A stretch of 64,000 nt of DNA from Halocatena salina (GTDB taxonomy: Archaea > Halobacteriota > Halobacteria > Halobacteriales > Haloarculaceae). Made by a program: the position numbers and the translations under genes. The notes under the pieces are model-generated. The model searched no databases. It had not been told where the DNA came from and worked only from the letters and a program-made list of their open reading frames with translations. The stretch spans positions 62,001 through 126,000 of the forward strand of contig NZ_CP096023.1 in the NCBI RefSeq assembly GCF_023115355.1, written 5' to 3'. Below, in pieces: positions 9,427 through 19,200 of the stretch (within the stretch, counting starts at the first letter, position 1; each line of letters starts with the position of its first letter).

Positions 9427-9822
9427 ATGGAAATCACTGTAACAAGCGTACCCGTAGACGATCAGCAGAAAGCCATAGAGTTTTACACAAATATCCTTGG
9501 CTTCGAGAAGAAGACCGACGAACCAGTAGGCGAGGCGAGCTGGTTGACCGTGGTTGGGCCCAACTCGCTCGACGGCGTCGAGTTGCTCCTAGAACCCACG
9601 GAGAACCCAGCAGTGGTCGAGGAACTCGAGGCATACCGCGATGCGCTCGTCACCAACGGCATCCCCTGGACCATGTTCGGATGCGAGGATGTAGAGGCCG
9701 AATACGAACGCCTGAGCGAGCAAGGCGTCGAGTTCACTCAGGAGCCGATGACCGTCGGGGGCGCCACGATGGCCGTCTTCGACGACACGTGCGGGAACCT
9801 GATCCAGATCGCCCAACAGTGA
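9427..9822 (+). CDS. VOC (glyoxalase/extradiol dioxygenase fold) protein
   Basis: A 131-residue protein with the paired beta-alpha-beta-beta-beta modules of the vicinal oxygen chelate superfamily. It starts MEITVTSVPVDDQQKAIEFY, with the typical NILGFEKKTDEP loop, LLLEPTENPA at the end of module one and GNLIQIAQQ at the C-terminus. Candidate metal ligands are few; the Glu in VELLLEP is one. Haloarchaea carry many such single-domain proteins, usually of unknown substrate. It is monocistronic. The 30 codons before its ATG contain an unrelated C-terminal fragment of another gene in a different frame (AWLDRLVENDTDTETERS). Confidence 0.8.
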   Translation: MEITVTSVPVDDQQKAIEFYTNILGFEKKTDEPVGEASWLTVVGPNSLDGVELLLEPTENPAVVEELEAYRDALVTNGIPWTMFGCEDVEAEYERLSEQGVEFTQEPMTVGGATMAVFDDTCGNLIQIAQQ

Positions 9823-9971
9823 GATGGACGTGGTGGATCAAGCCAACCACCCGATGCCAACTGCGGCACGGTATCCTTGAGGTTTCAACCAATCTCTTAC
9901 CAGTGCTCCATCTGGGTGGTATGTACTTGCGCGGGCGCTCCGGAAAGCTGGTTGGACGGTCGTGCTGGATA

Positions 9972-10329
9972 CTACCTAACTGGGGATACTGTGAATCTTG
10001 GCCGGTCACGGATGAAAGTGGACGTCCACGAAGCAGACGGTGTCAAATGCACGGCGGGACGCAAGGAGAAGGGAAAGATAATCCGAACTACAAACACGGA
10101 GTCTACTTGAGCCACGCCCTGTCGGATCTCTCCGATCACGAGCAAGATGCTCACGATGCGATGACCGAAACGCTCGCTGAGGATGGCCCGAAGAGCAGCG
10201 AAGCTCATCGCCGAAGCAACTGCCCAGGACTGGTTGAAGTATAAGTGCTCGAGGGATACGAAACTCCCGAAGGAGTTTCGGATGTTTGCTGAGAAGTTCA
10301 ATCTCGCACCGAATGAAGAGGAACACTAG
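9972..10329 (+). pseudogene. Broken terminase small-subunit-like gene
   Basis: One frame reads GYCESWPVTDESGRPRSRRC, QMHGGTQGEGKDNPNYKHGV and HALSDLSDHEQDAHDAMTET, the HGG...NPNYKHG signature of haloarchaeal provirus small-terminase-like proteins. After TLAED it must change frame to continue as ARRAAKLIAEATAQDWLKYK and MFAEKFNLAPNEEEH before a TAG at about 10329. The shift near 10190 makes it a pseudogene. No convincing start is visible, so the N-terminus is probably lost as well. A broken terminase large subunit in the same orientation starts at about 12.7 kb. Confidence 0.65.
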
Positions 10330-10394
10330 CACTGGTCATGGATGACAAGGGACTACTATGCCGATGGTTTATAGCCGCCAACCATCATTGAGAA

Positions 10395-11153
10395 CTAATA
10401 TTGATCGAGGAAGGAATCTATTGAATGGATATCGAGGTAGCAACATTCATCATATCGACGTTGAATAGCGTCGTTGATCTTTTGAGGGAGTGACCGAGAG
10501 TCACCCGAAAGGAAGCTCACGAAACTATCTGGGAGTTCGGAACTCTCCTCTGATTCATTTTCATCCTCGGCAGTATCTGCCAGCATATCACCTGTATCAG
10601 AAGTTAGGAAAAGTCCCGAACCGCCGTCTCGTCTCCACTCAACAGCGTCACAAAGAATACGGGCATCAGCATCGTTCTGCACAATTCCAGATAAGTTTCC
10701 GAGGAGACTAGCATCACGAGATGGTACCTGTACAAGTATAACGTACGGTGAATCAAATTCAAAGATTTCCCGGTAGCCCTGTTTGAGTTGACGATTTCTT
10801 TCTTGTACTCGATGAGCAGCTTCAGCCGGTTTCAACTCACTCAGTGTGTCTCGGAAATCCTGGACGTATCCCCAATCATTCGGGGTAAGTGAATCAGGGT
10901 TCTCTGGCTCGAAGTGCTGAACTTCATTTCGTTTGATGTACGGAAGCAATTGCGTGTGAATCCGCTGACGTCGTTCCATCACACCCTCGAACTCCCGTTT
11001 TACGGTATCACTCGCAACGACGATACATTCATGGTGCACAAGTAGTTCATCGGCACGATGTTGTTGAACATCAAGAGCAAAGTTAAACAGAACAGATGTA
11101 TCAGTAAATACCTCTAGTTGGTCATTACTATGGTTATTTTTCCTCTTACTCAT
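10395..11153 (-). CDS. PIN-domain nuclease, second gene of a two-gene cassette
   Basis: A 252-residue protein with a PIN-like nuclease fold. It has the first acidic motif in EVFTDTSVLFNFALD, a central Glu in VKREFEGVMERR, and the later acidic cluster NDADARILCDAVEW followed by LFLTSDTGDM. It is longer than VapC toxins (~130 residues), with an inserted helical region (~75-150) and an acidic serine-rich tail. The start MSKRKNNHSN at 11153 overlaps the stop of the upstream gene by eight bases, so the two are translationally coupled; an ATG four codons upstream is less likely. Likely an RNase in a defence or toxin-antitoxin module; the target is unknown. Confidence 0.7.
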   Translation of the reverse strand: MSKRKNNHSNDQLEVFTDTSVLFNFALDVQQHRADELLVHHECIVVASDTVKREFEGVMERRQRIHTQLLPYIKRNEVQHFEPENPDSLTPNDWGYVQDFRDTLSELKPAEAAHRVQERNRQLKQGYREIFEFDSPYVILVQVPSRDASLLGNLSGIVQNDADARILCDAVEWRRDGGSGLFLTSDTGDMLADTAEDENESEESSELPDSFVSFLSGDSRSLPQKINDAIQRRYDECCYLDIHSIDSFLDQY

Positions 11154-12171
11154 CCATTTGATCAACAGTTCTCATCATTCCACTAATAGCCGATGCAACC
11201 TCATCATCACGAGAGGGATAATTCCGTACTCTTGGAAGTAGTTCTGCCTCTGCACAGAGACGCCGTTGATTTTTAAGTTTAGAAGTGTATGAATCACGTA
11301 GAAATTCCTGTTTCTCCTCCGCTTGGCTGATAACCCAATTAGAGTTCGGGCCTTCAGCTGTCTCTTGCATCATAAGTGCCGCTGGATATACCCATGTCCA
11401 CGTGTTATAGAACTCTTTGAGTGATTCAATCGTGGCCCTATGGCGAGCCTTCAAATCAGACTGTTCCACCCTAGCGAGTTCCATCAACACGTCTTCTACG
11501 AGATCGGTAAATTCTCGGACCGGCTCTAGTGCTTCTTCCAGTTCCGGAAGAGTCGCCAGTTCCATCTGCATACGAGCTGTAGTCCTGCCTGCTCGCTTGT
11601 AGTAATCGACCGCTGTACTACTGCCAAAATCACTGAGCGAAGTAGCCGAGCCACTTTGGCTCGCACGTAGACTACTGATTTCATGTATAGTATCTTCGAA
11701 TATACGCCGTAATTCGATGTTTTGGAGATAAAGTTCCAGATAACTATCAGGAGCGTAGATATTGTAGAATCGTTCTAAGAAGTCTAATGAGGACATGTAC
11801 CAATACTTTTCATTGAGTGGTGGCTTGTCAGCCTCATAGGTGAAAAAGTGGGCTATATCGTCAGGAGTTACATCAAAAATTTCGCTCTTTCGAATATTTG
11901 GACTCTGGAACTGTCCATCACTTAAATTCGCACCAGAAGGAGACGCAGGATATGTTTTACCGAATTTGTACCATGAGGAAGTTAGAACTGGACCATCATC
12001 GTTTTGCGTGAAATGGACGACTGCTTGTTCAGTGTATTTTTGACATCGGATGCGAGTTCCTTTCCCGTCATCTGGCCAGTCAAGGTCAGGATCATCCTTA
12101 ACTGCCCGCTTTAGACCGTTCTCAACCTTCTGGAGAATCGGTCGTTCAGCAGGAGGATGGTCAATGGACAT
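11146..12171 (-). CDS. Unknown 341-aa protein coupled to a PIN nuclease
   Basis: I do not recognise this family. From MSIDHPPAERPILQKVENGL it has a mixed N-terminal domain to about residue 120 with several aromatic positions (SSWYKFGKTYPAS, DDIAHFFTYEADKPP), then a long mainly helical region (SLDFLERFYNIYAPDSYLEL, RTTARMQMELATLPELEEAL) to the end. There is no transmembrane segment or signal peptide. The frame is open for another 79 codons upstream, but that part has poor composition. Its stop overlaps the start of the PIN gene, so it is the probable partner (antitoxin, sensor or adaptor) of that nuclease. The cassette lies antisense between broken terminase genes. Confidence 0.6.
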   Translation of the reverse strand: MSIDHPPAERPILQKVENGLKRAVKDDPDLDWPDDGKGTRIRCQKYTEQAVVHFTQNDDGPVLTSSWYKFGKTYPASPSGANLSDGQFQSPNIRKSEIFDVTPDDIAHFFTYEADKPPLNEKYWYMSSLDFLERFYNIYAPDSYLELYLQNIELRRIFEDTIHEISSLRASQSGSATSLSDFGSSTAVDYYKRAGRTTARMQMELATLPELEEALEPVREFTDLVEDVLMELARVEQSDLKARHRATIESLKEFYNTWTWVYPAALMMQETAEGPNSNWVISQAEEKQEFLRDSYTSKLKNQRRLCAEAELLPRVRNYPSRDDEVASAISGMMRTVDQMDE

Positions 12172-12468
12172 GAGAGTTGAGCGACTAGGACTGGTTGTTC
12201 TTGCGATACGCAGGTACATCAATCTTGATACTGCAGCCGCATAAATAATCGGTGTCCTTACTGAAAGTGAAAGAGGGTAGTCATCCAACCGACGTGTCCC
12301 GGAGAGATGACGATAGATCACTGTTAGGACGGACACTCCATATCTCCCCTCGAATGGCTTTTGAAATTTATGGCGACTGATAAATCGCACCCCGAAAGTA
12401 CCATGCACGCCAGTTAACTGGGGGCGAATCCCCCTATCGTTCGATAGAGACAGTAGATCCTACGTCTC

Positions 12469-12717
12469 TCAGCCAGAGGTACAGGTAATGCGTAGCACGA
12501 CACCCGATGGCGTTCCTCCGAGCTGCCGTCGCACTACTATAGTCGAGCGACTAGCGGTGACATCATCTGGCTTGAGAATGTGACCAAGGATTATCTCGGC
12601 CTGTTCGTCATCCCGGCTTAGCAACGAATCTGTCGGGCCCTCGTTCGAAACGAGAACCCCCTTGATTACGGTCAACAGGCTCGGAAAATCGTACATCTTG
12701 GTGGTGATCACGAACAT
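12469..12717 (-). CDS. Small unknown ORF at the edge of the terminase pseudogene
   Basis: An 82-codon frame starting MFVITTKMYDFPSLLTVIKG, with segments SRDDEQAEIILGHILKPDDV and TSGVVLRI-type beta strands near the end. Composition is protein-like, whereas the same frame further upstream is antisense to the terminase gene and looks random. It could be a genuine small protein or the C-terminal remnant of a longer gene cut at the junction near 12.72 kb. It shares orientation with the PIN cassette. Function unknown. Confidence 0.4.
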   Translation of the reverse strand: MFVITTKMYDFPSLLTVIKGVLVSNEGPTDSLLSRDDEQAEIILGHILKPDDVTASRSTIVVRRQLGGTPSGVVLRITCTSG

Positions 12718-12721
12718 CTGG

Positions 12722-13922
12722 CTGTGTTGTCTGTATCCGGCGGTCGCGTTTGCGATGAGCGGGACCGAGAAGAAGATGCGTCGGACGTACTGCCGCCCGG
12801 TCGAATTCCTCCATGACAACGCTCGGATTCCACTCCCAGGCACCAACAAGAAGCAACCCGATCGGATCGATGTCGACAGTGACCTGGAGCAGTACTTCGA
12901 GGCGAGCTCACCGAAGGATGCTGGCGAGCTCGAAGGTGTCCACTCGGCGTATACCTTAGCGATCATCAAGGAGGCCGACAAGGACGACGTCGACCACGAC
13001 GTGATCGGGGCGATGGAGTCGTTGGTGATTAACGAGCGCGACCGAATTATCGCGATCGCCAATCCCCCAGATAATGAGATCAACGTTGTGTATGACTTGA
13101 TGTACGACCCGGAGCGGGAGATCGACGGACTCGCCACCCTCCACAAGATCAAAAAAGACTGGCGTCGGTACAACGCGCTCGAGTGGCCGGGTGTCGAGGC
13201 TGCACGAAACTCCTACGGACAAGACGGCCTCGACGAGCGCTGGTACAAACGTGGGCTTGGCAAGATCCCACCCGATACCGCGAGCGTTCACCGGCCATTC
13301 TCTCCGACTCATGTCGAGGATGCGTTTGACCGGGAACCGATCACCGTCATCACCACCCCCTAAGGTACTAGCACTGGACGTCGCCCGCGATAGTAGTGAT
13401 TACAATGCGCTGTCTGCACTCTTCGGCGACGACCTCCGGGTACTCGACTACTGGCGGGGAATGGACCACGTCGCCAACGAGGACCACATCCGCGATCTCC
13501 TCGGTGACTGGCGATGTCCGTTCGCGATCGACGCGATCGGCGAGGGGTCGGCTCTCGCTGATAACATCAACACCTGGTACCCCAACGTGGTTCGATTCAA
13601 ATCGGGAGGGCTGCCCTTCGAACCGACCGAATACAAGAACGCGTGGTCAGAGGGTATGGGTTTCCTTGGGAAGCAGCTCAAGGACTCGCTCGCGATCGAT
13701 TCGACACGACTCCGTGAGGAGCTGTTCGCCGCTGCTCGGTCGGTCACCTTTGACGAAACCTACGTCGGGAAATACGACGCCGAGGTGTTCCGGCTCGACC
13801 CGAAAGACGACATCAAAGAGCGCCTCGAACGCTCACCGGACCTCCTCGATTCGGCGTACATGGTCGTCTGGATCGCAACCGGCGCTGAGGAAGGTTGCCG
13901 GTCCGTTCCATCCACGTGGTGA
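12722..13922 (+). pseudogene. Broken terminase large subunit (provirus relic)
   Basis: The frame from about 12722 encodes NNARIPLPGTNKKQPDRIDV-like sequence (here HDNARIPLPGTNKKQPDRID), Walker B-region YTLAIIKEADKDDVDHDVIG and RDRIIAIANPPDNE, the ATPase end of TerL. At the C5 run near 13358 one extra base shifts the frame. The product continues as PKVLALDVARDSSDYNALSA, the first acidic strand of the RNase H-like packaging nuclease, through FAIDAIGEGSALADNINTWY to a stop at 13922. The N-terminal Walker A region is absent. With the broken small-subunit-like gene at 10 kb it marks a decayed head-tail provirus interrupted by minus-strand genes. Confidence 0.7.
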
Positions 13923-13950
13923 CGGCGGGATCTATATAATCCGAGATCAG

Positions 13951-15264
13951 TCACAATTTGTGACGTCGGTTCTTTTTTAGTTTCTTCTTAATATGATCTG
14001 GATCAAGTCTTACTACTTTTAAAAGAATTACCTCAACCGCGACCTGAAGTTTTTCGGCCGTATCGCTCAGTTCATTGATGTTGTAGTCATTGTCGAGACC
14101 GTGAGCGATAGTGTGCCTGTTATTCTTTGCGTCACGAACCATCTGTTCTATATCGGTGAGATCCCCTAGAATGTCTTCGTATTCGTAGAGAACCATGCTC
14201 AATTGGTCGTGTAGCGATCCTTTGTTCCCGATACTCCGAAGCAGATTATTGATACGATCTTTGGCGGCTGCATCGTCAGGCATCGTCTCGCGTATCTGCT
14301 TGTGTAGGTCGTCATATTCGTCCTTGTTCATCAACCTGTGATTTGGGAAGAGATAGCTCTGGTAATGTTCGAGAGCGATGACCAATGAGAAAAAGCTATA
14401 TTCTTGAAACATGTTCTCGTTGTACTGCGTACCGAAGTAGAGGTTGTGGAGCATCTCCGCACCCTCGGCATCCTCAAACCAATTCTGGAGAGCCACCTCA
14501 AAGTTGATATCATGTAGATAGAATTGTACCCTGTTAGGATGTTTCTTATCAGGGACTTCAGGTAGATTAGATACTTGATAAACGATATCTGTCGTGTGTG
14601 TTTGCCCGTCCTCTTCATAGTATCCGGTGAGGTCCACTGGAGTAACTGGTTCGTCAACTGCTAAGCAAATGAAGTGCTGGAGATGGCGGATATAGTCGTT
14701 GAGATAGACATCAAACGAATCTGGCTCGTCTAATTCAATGTAGAAATACGCTTGTTGGGTGAGTTCTATTCCTTTCCACTCTTGTTGTTGGGTTGATTGT
14801 GTGATGTTAAGCCGTATTGTTGCATTGTTTAATCTAGCCTCTTTCGTTTCAAATTCCGATATTTCAGCTCCGATTATTTGACCCTCTGGTCTGTGGACAG
14901 TGTTCGTCGCAGTCCACATCTCAAGTAGAGGAAATGAAACGCAGACTTTTTCCAATTCAAAATTGTTTTCACTGAATAAGACATTGGTGAAGATCATTCC
15001 CACCTTGCACGATTGCGTCTGAAGTGTACTTGATCCCCCGCTGTGATTGATAAAACAATCTTGTAATGTGATAACTTTTCCGTTGGTGATTTCTCCATTA
15101 ATAACGTCGACTTCTCGAGAGCGGGTGTGTCCGATGTCGTCGAATGCCCCGATGAGTTCCAGTTCGTCTCCATCATTTGGATCGAATTCCAGTATTCCAG
15201 CAACCCGTTCTTCCTCTTCGTCCTTGGCAAGCCACCACTCGCCCCGGTACTCGAAACTGTTCAT
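13951..15264 (-). CDS. apeA: ApeA-like HEPN anti-phage protein
   Basis: A 437-residue protein. The N-terminal half matches the ApeA N-terminal beta-rich domain: MNSFEYRGEWWLAKDEEEER, then VAGILEFDPNDGDELELIGA. The C-terminal third is a HEPN domain with the RNase motif R-x4-H in RHTIAHG at about residues 383-389, preceded by a long helix (YEDILGDLTDIEQMVRDAKN). HEPN RNases of this class cleave RNA in response to phage and cause abortive infection. The gene is monocistronic, convergent with the terminase relic, and sits between two STAND genes. The start at 15264 gives the conserved N-terminus. The gene symbol reflects family membership; activity is not shown. Confidence 0.75.
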   Translation of the reverse strand: MNSFEYRGEWWLAKDEEEERVAGILEFDPNDGDELELIGAFDDIGHTRSREVDVINGEITNGKVITLQDCFINHSGGSSTLQTQSCKVGMIFTNVLFSENNFELEKVCVSFPLLEMWTATNTVHRPEGQIIGAEISEFETKEARLNNATIRLNITQSTQQQEWKGIELTQQAYFYIELDEPDSFDVYLNDYIRHLQHFICLAVDEPVTPVDLTGYYEEDGQTHTTDIVYQVSNLPEVPDKKHPNRVQFYLHDINFEVALQNWFEDAEGAEMLHNLYFGTQYNENMFQEYSFFSLVIALEHYQSYLFPNHRLMNKDEYDDLHKQIRETMPDDAAAKDRINNLLRSIGNKGSLHDQLSMVLYEYEDILGDLTDIEQMVRDAKNNRHTIAHGLDNDYNINELSDTAEKLQVAVEVILLKVVRLDPDHIKKKLKKNRRHKL

Positions 15265-15737
15265 AAGACAATTGTATCATACTATAATCCACTAGGTCAA
15301 GTAACATTTGGTCAGTATCGAGCAGCAAACTAGCCTGGAAGTTGAGTACGTTGATCCCAATGCAGGGATTGTGCGACTGACACTGATCCCTCGTGAGGCG
15401 AGCAGCCAGCTATCTGTGCGTGTATCCACCCCCAGTCGGTAATGAGTAATAAAGGACCCATTGCTGAATCGCAGCTCTCGTTTCGTCCCCTTTCATTCGT
15501 GGATGTCGTGGTGGCAGTGCCTGGAATAACTCTCCAACTCGACATCGAACAATCGAACCAGACAGGGATCCGTTCATTGGTCGAGCCACGGAGAAAAGGA
15601 GGAAAGAGGAAAACAATAGAGCGTACGTTTGAGATGGTAATATTTGTGTGGTAGTATATATTACAAAGAAATAAACAAAATAGATGCAGCCTCCTCGTGT
15701 CTTGAGGCACAGAGGACTATCGAGCAAGAGACCACAG

Positions 15738-15851
15738 CTATTCTTGATAGTCTGGTTTGTCACGCCATCTTGTCCAGTTTTCGGCGATCCTGTCAGCAAC
15801 GGCACGGCCGACGCGATAAGCGTTCTCGAAGGAGGCCCTTTCATCCGCCAT
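15738..15851 (-). CDS. Possible 37-aa protein
   Basis: The frame reads MADERASFENAYRVGRAVAD followed by RIAENWTRWRDKPDYQE and a TAG stop. It is one amphipathic helix with charged residues typical of haloarchaeal proteins, and the codon positions look coding. It may be a real small protein or the end of a broken longer gene. No family recognised. Confidence 0.3.
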   Translation of the reverse strand: MADERASFENAYRVGRAVADRIAENWTRWRDKPDYQE

Positions 15852-15992
15852 TCGTCATCTCCCCCGCTGGTGTCGATCGGTGGCCGGTCGAAGTTCGACG
15901 CCGCCCGGATGCTGAGATAGCAGTTGAGCATATCGAAGCAGTCACAGGCGCTACCAAACGATAAACATAATAACCACTATTAATAGCACCGG

Positions 15993-16208
15993 CAGAATCG
16001 AGAGACGCTCTCCGCGTTCGAAGAGCACATCGAAGAAGATGTCTTCAAGGCGGACAACCAGATACGGTAGTTCACATTCATTAAGAATCTCGATGTCAAC
16101 GAGCAGCAGGCACGACCGCTGTGGAACTACTATTGATACCGTTGGACCATTGGAAAACTGACTCTGGTTGATATATTCGCCATAGCAGAATCAAACATTC
16201 CGGCGTAG
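15993..16208 (+). pseudogene. Decayed coding fragment, unknown
   Basis: One frame has protein-like composition over 72 codons but two internal stops: TLSAFEEHIEEDVFKADNQI, a TAG at 16068-16070, then FTFIKNLDVNEQQARPLWNY, a TGA, and YRWTIGKLTLVDIFAIAESN before the final TAG. Either stop could be a former Trp codon. I cannot place the protein; a provirus gene downstream of the terminase is possible because of its position and orientation. Confidence 0.35.
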
Positions 16209-16260
16209 CTCTTCCCCCGAGGAAAGGGTTATTGAGAGGGAGCTCTATCCACAGAGAAAG

Positions 16261-19200
16261 ATGGTCGTGGAGGCACTCGGCGTTGGTGTTTTCGCAAACC
16301 TCGCCTACGACACGCTAAAACGCGGCAAGGCCGAAGTAGACGAGGAGCAATTCCTCCAGAACTCTATTGAGAACGCGATCGAAGATACCGCTAAGCAATA
16401 TGAAGTGTCACCCGCAGCCTTAGAAGCAATCTTTACTAAGGAACTCGACACGGATACGGTCGAGAACTTCCACCAGCAAGACCGAGAAGACGTGATGGCT
16501 GAGCTGGCTGCTGCGCTAGCTGAAGAGGCTGATAAAGACGTTGACGTAGAGGGTGCAGCTCGTGAATTTGTCGAACTATTCCAGCAGAACGTGGCTCGTC
16601 GTCCCTCTTCGGGAATCCCTCTTTTAGTTGATTACGTCCAGAAGCTGTCAGATAGACAGGCAGAGTTGTCCGGGTTGCGTGATCTGGTTCACGAGCTGCG
16701 GGACGAGCTCAGGGATGACCTTGGAGTACTCGAAAATCATACCAAGCGGGCACTTGAACGAGACGAGTTGTATCCCGGTATTGATTTTCAAATCCACGAG
16801 TCACAGGTCAATCGGATCGTTGAGAGACTGCGTGATCGGCGAGCAACGACAGTCGTAGGTCCTGGAGGCGTCGGTAAGTCGACTGTTCTCCGTACCGTTA
16901 TACGAAATTGGGAACCACCGGAACCTGTCTATTTCATCGATGCGAGAGAACTCGGTCGTGTCACAACCCGAGGTGGGCTGCGGGACGAGTTCGCCCTCCA
17001 CAATTCCCTACTACATGTCATCAAGCGCATGCGTGATGAATTCGGAGGGTGTCTGATTGCTTTCGACCAACTCGACAGCGTTCGAGGTCGCGGGACCGAC
17101 CAAGTACTTCGAGACGTGCTGCTCGATTGTGCCGACCTCGAAAACGTAAGCGTCCTTTGTGCGTGCCGGGCTTGGGACTACGAGGAACGCCGAGAGTACA
17201 GGCGGCTACGAGAGAGCGAGCGGTTCGCCTCGGTAGAACTCTCGCCGCTTGATGAAGCCAATTCGAGACGTGTGCTGATAGAGATGGGCGTTCCAGAACG
17301 TGATATCTCCGAGGAGTTGGTTGACCTCGGTACGAGCCCGCTACACCTCTCGCTCATTGCAAGCATCGGCTCGGATGATTCTGACGCAGAAGTGAATTAT
17401 TCGACTATCGAGGAAGATGTATCGTTATGGGAACAGTACCGGGAGTCCCTGATCCACCGAAAGTCTGACGTAGCAGATACCAAAAACTGGGACATAGTGC
17501 GACGAGCCGCGGAACTCGCCCGCGAATCGCTACGTAGTCGTGATCGGAGGGTTACTATCGAGCGAGGCCGGGACGAGGACGAGCGCTTAGTGAGCAGAGG
17601 AGTCCTCGAACACGTTCACGGCCGGCAACATCGGTTTTGGCACGAGCAGTTGGAGGCGTACTTCTACGCACGGGACGCGACTGATCAAGGGTGGTTCGCA
17701 GCTCAGGTTGTCAATGATAGGATCGACGAGCGTGTCGCGGCGGACGCTCTCTGTTGGATGGCGAAGATATATCGAACACAGGAACCTGAGCTAGCCGCGC
17801 AGTTCGTGCGTCGCGCTTTGAGCGAAACCGCAGGTAAGAAGCGGCATTCGCTCGGCTACTATGCCGGTGTACAACTCGTTGAGGAAATCGGGAGCTGGGA
17901 TGCAGAAATACTCGATGCATCAATCACCAACTCATTTCTCAATGCGTTAGAAGAGCGTTCGCGATTGGCCACAGCTTTCTACAATGGCCTATACAACCCC
18001 CTATGGATCTCACCACTGTTGGAGCAGAACCGACTCATCCAGCCGACGAGGCCGATGGCACAATACCTCGAACGCGTTGCGACCGAGGTGCCAGAAGCGG
18101 TTGAACGCGTAGTGCATATCACTGAAAGCGAAGATGAGCTAGTGCTGTGTCGTCTGCTCTCTGCTATCGAACAGTTGCCCGATGAGTTCGCTCGGCGCAA
18201 CGCCACGGTATTTGCGAGCTGGCTTAGACGCACGGCTAAAGCAAATCACTTCGGCGACAGACTTGTAGAGTTTACTACAACGCTTGTTGATGATGGGAGA
18301 GCGGTTGACGCGCTGCCCGTGTTTAAAGCGTTGTTACAGCCGCGGACCTCTTCACCGACCAAAAGTCAGTCTAATGAACCAACATCTGACAGTCTATTCT
18401 CCGCCCGCAAGAAGGCGGAACCGGTCGTCGCCATATATCTTGTAGAGGACGTTATTGAACGTACAATGAACGGATTCCTGCATCAAACAGGAACAGGCGT
18501 GATTGACGTTCTAACTAGAAATCTACGACTGGCGCTTGATTTTGAAACTGAGGTCAGAGAGATGGCGGTAGAAGACATAACTTGGCCGCGTGAAATAGAG
18601 TCTATCACTTCTGTTCGGAACTTAAATTTGAAAGAACACCTTCTTACAACTCTCCGAGATTCACTTCAGCAATGGATCGAAGGGAACCCATCATCAGAGG
18701 ATCGAGAACGGATCGTCGCATCGTATCTTGGGGGAATTGGCGTTTTCAAACGTCTTGGGCTTTACTTACTTCATGAAAATTTAGAGATATATCCAGGGTT
18801 GACGAAGCGGGAGCTGATGATCCGGTCAAACTACTTCGAACCTCGTATTCAATATGAATTTCTGCCGCTGCTCCGCGATGGTTTCAGTATTCTCTCGGAC
18901 GATGATCAGCATCGGATTCTCGAAATTATCGACGACGGTGCCAACCGAGAGGTACTTCGCAAACGCGCTGAGGAGGCGTTTCCTGAGCGTTCAAATCAAG
19001 AGCATGCTCAAAACATCAATGACTCTATCGACCGACAGCGATTGATATTCTGGTGGGTAATTCGGAACGAGCTTCCATCGAAATACACTCAAAAATTGGA
19101 CGAACTCGTTGACCAATACGGTGAGCCAAATGACCCGACGACTGCCCATATGATCTCAGAAGGTGGAGCAGTTGAAAGGAAAGGACCGGTCGACGAAGAA

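Larger units (their letters stand above)
15265..16260. other. Intergenic region with gene debris
   Basis: About 1 kb between the ApeA and second STAND genes without an intact recognised gene. It contains a possible 37-aa ORF on minus (15738-15851) and a decayed plus-strand frame (15993-16208), listed separately. An AT-rich stretch at 15640-15690 may hold a promoter. The last 50 bases before 16261 should carry the STAND gene's promoter. Confidence 0.4.

Noticed and set aside
12469-13173. 234-aa minus ORF as a single gene
   Set aside because: Its N-terminal two thirds are antisense to the terminase nuclease and ATPase frames and look random; only the last 82 codons were kept as a tentative call.
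13340-13375. Programmed frameshift in the terminase gene at the C run
   Set aside because: The gene also lacks its N-terminal Walker A part and sits beside other broken provirus genes, so decay is simpler than recoding.
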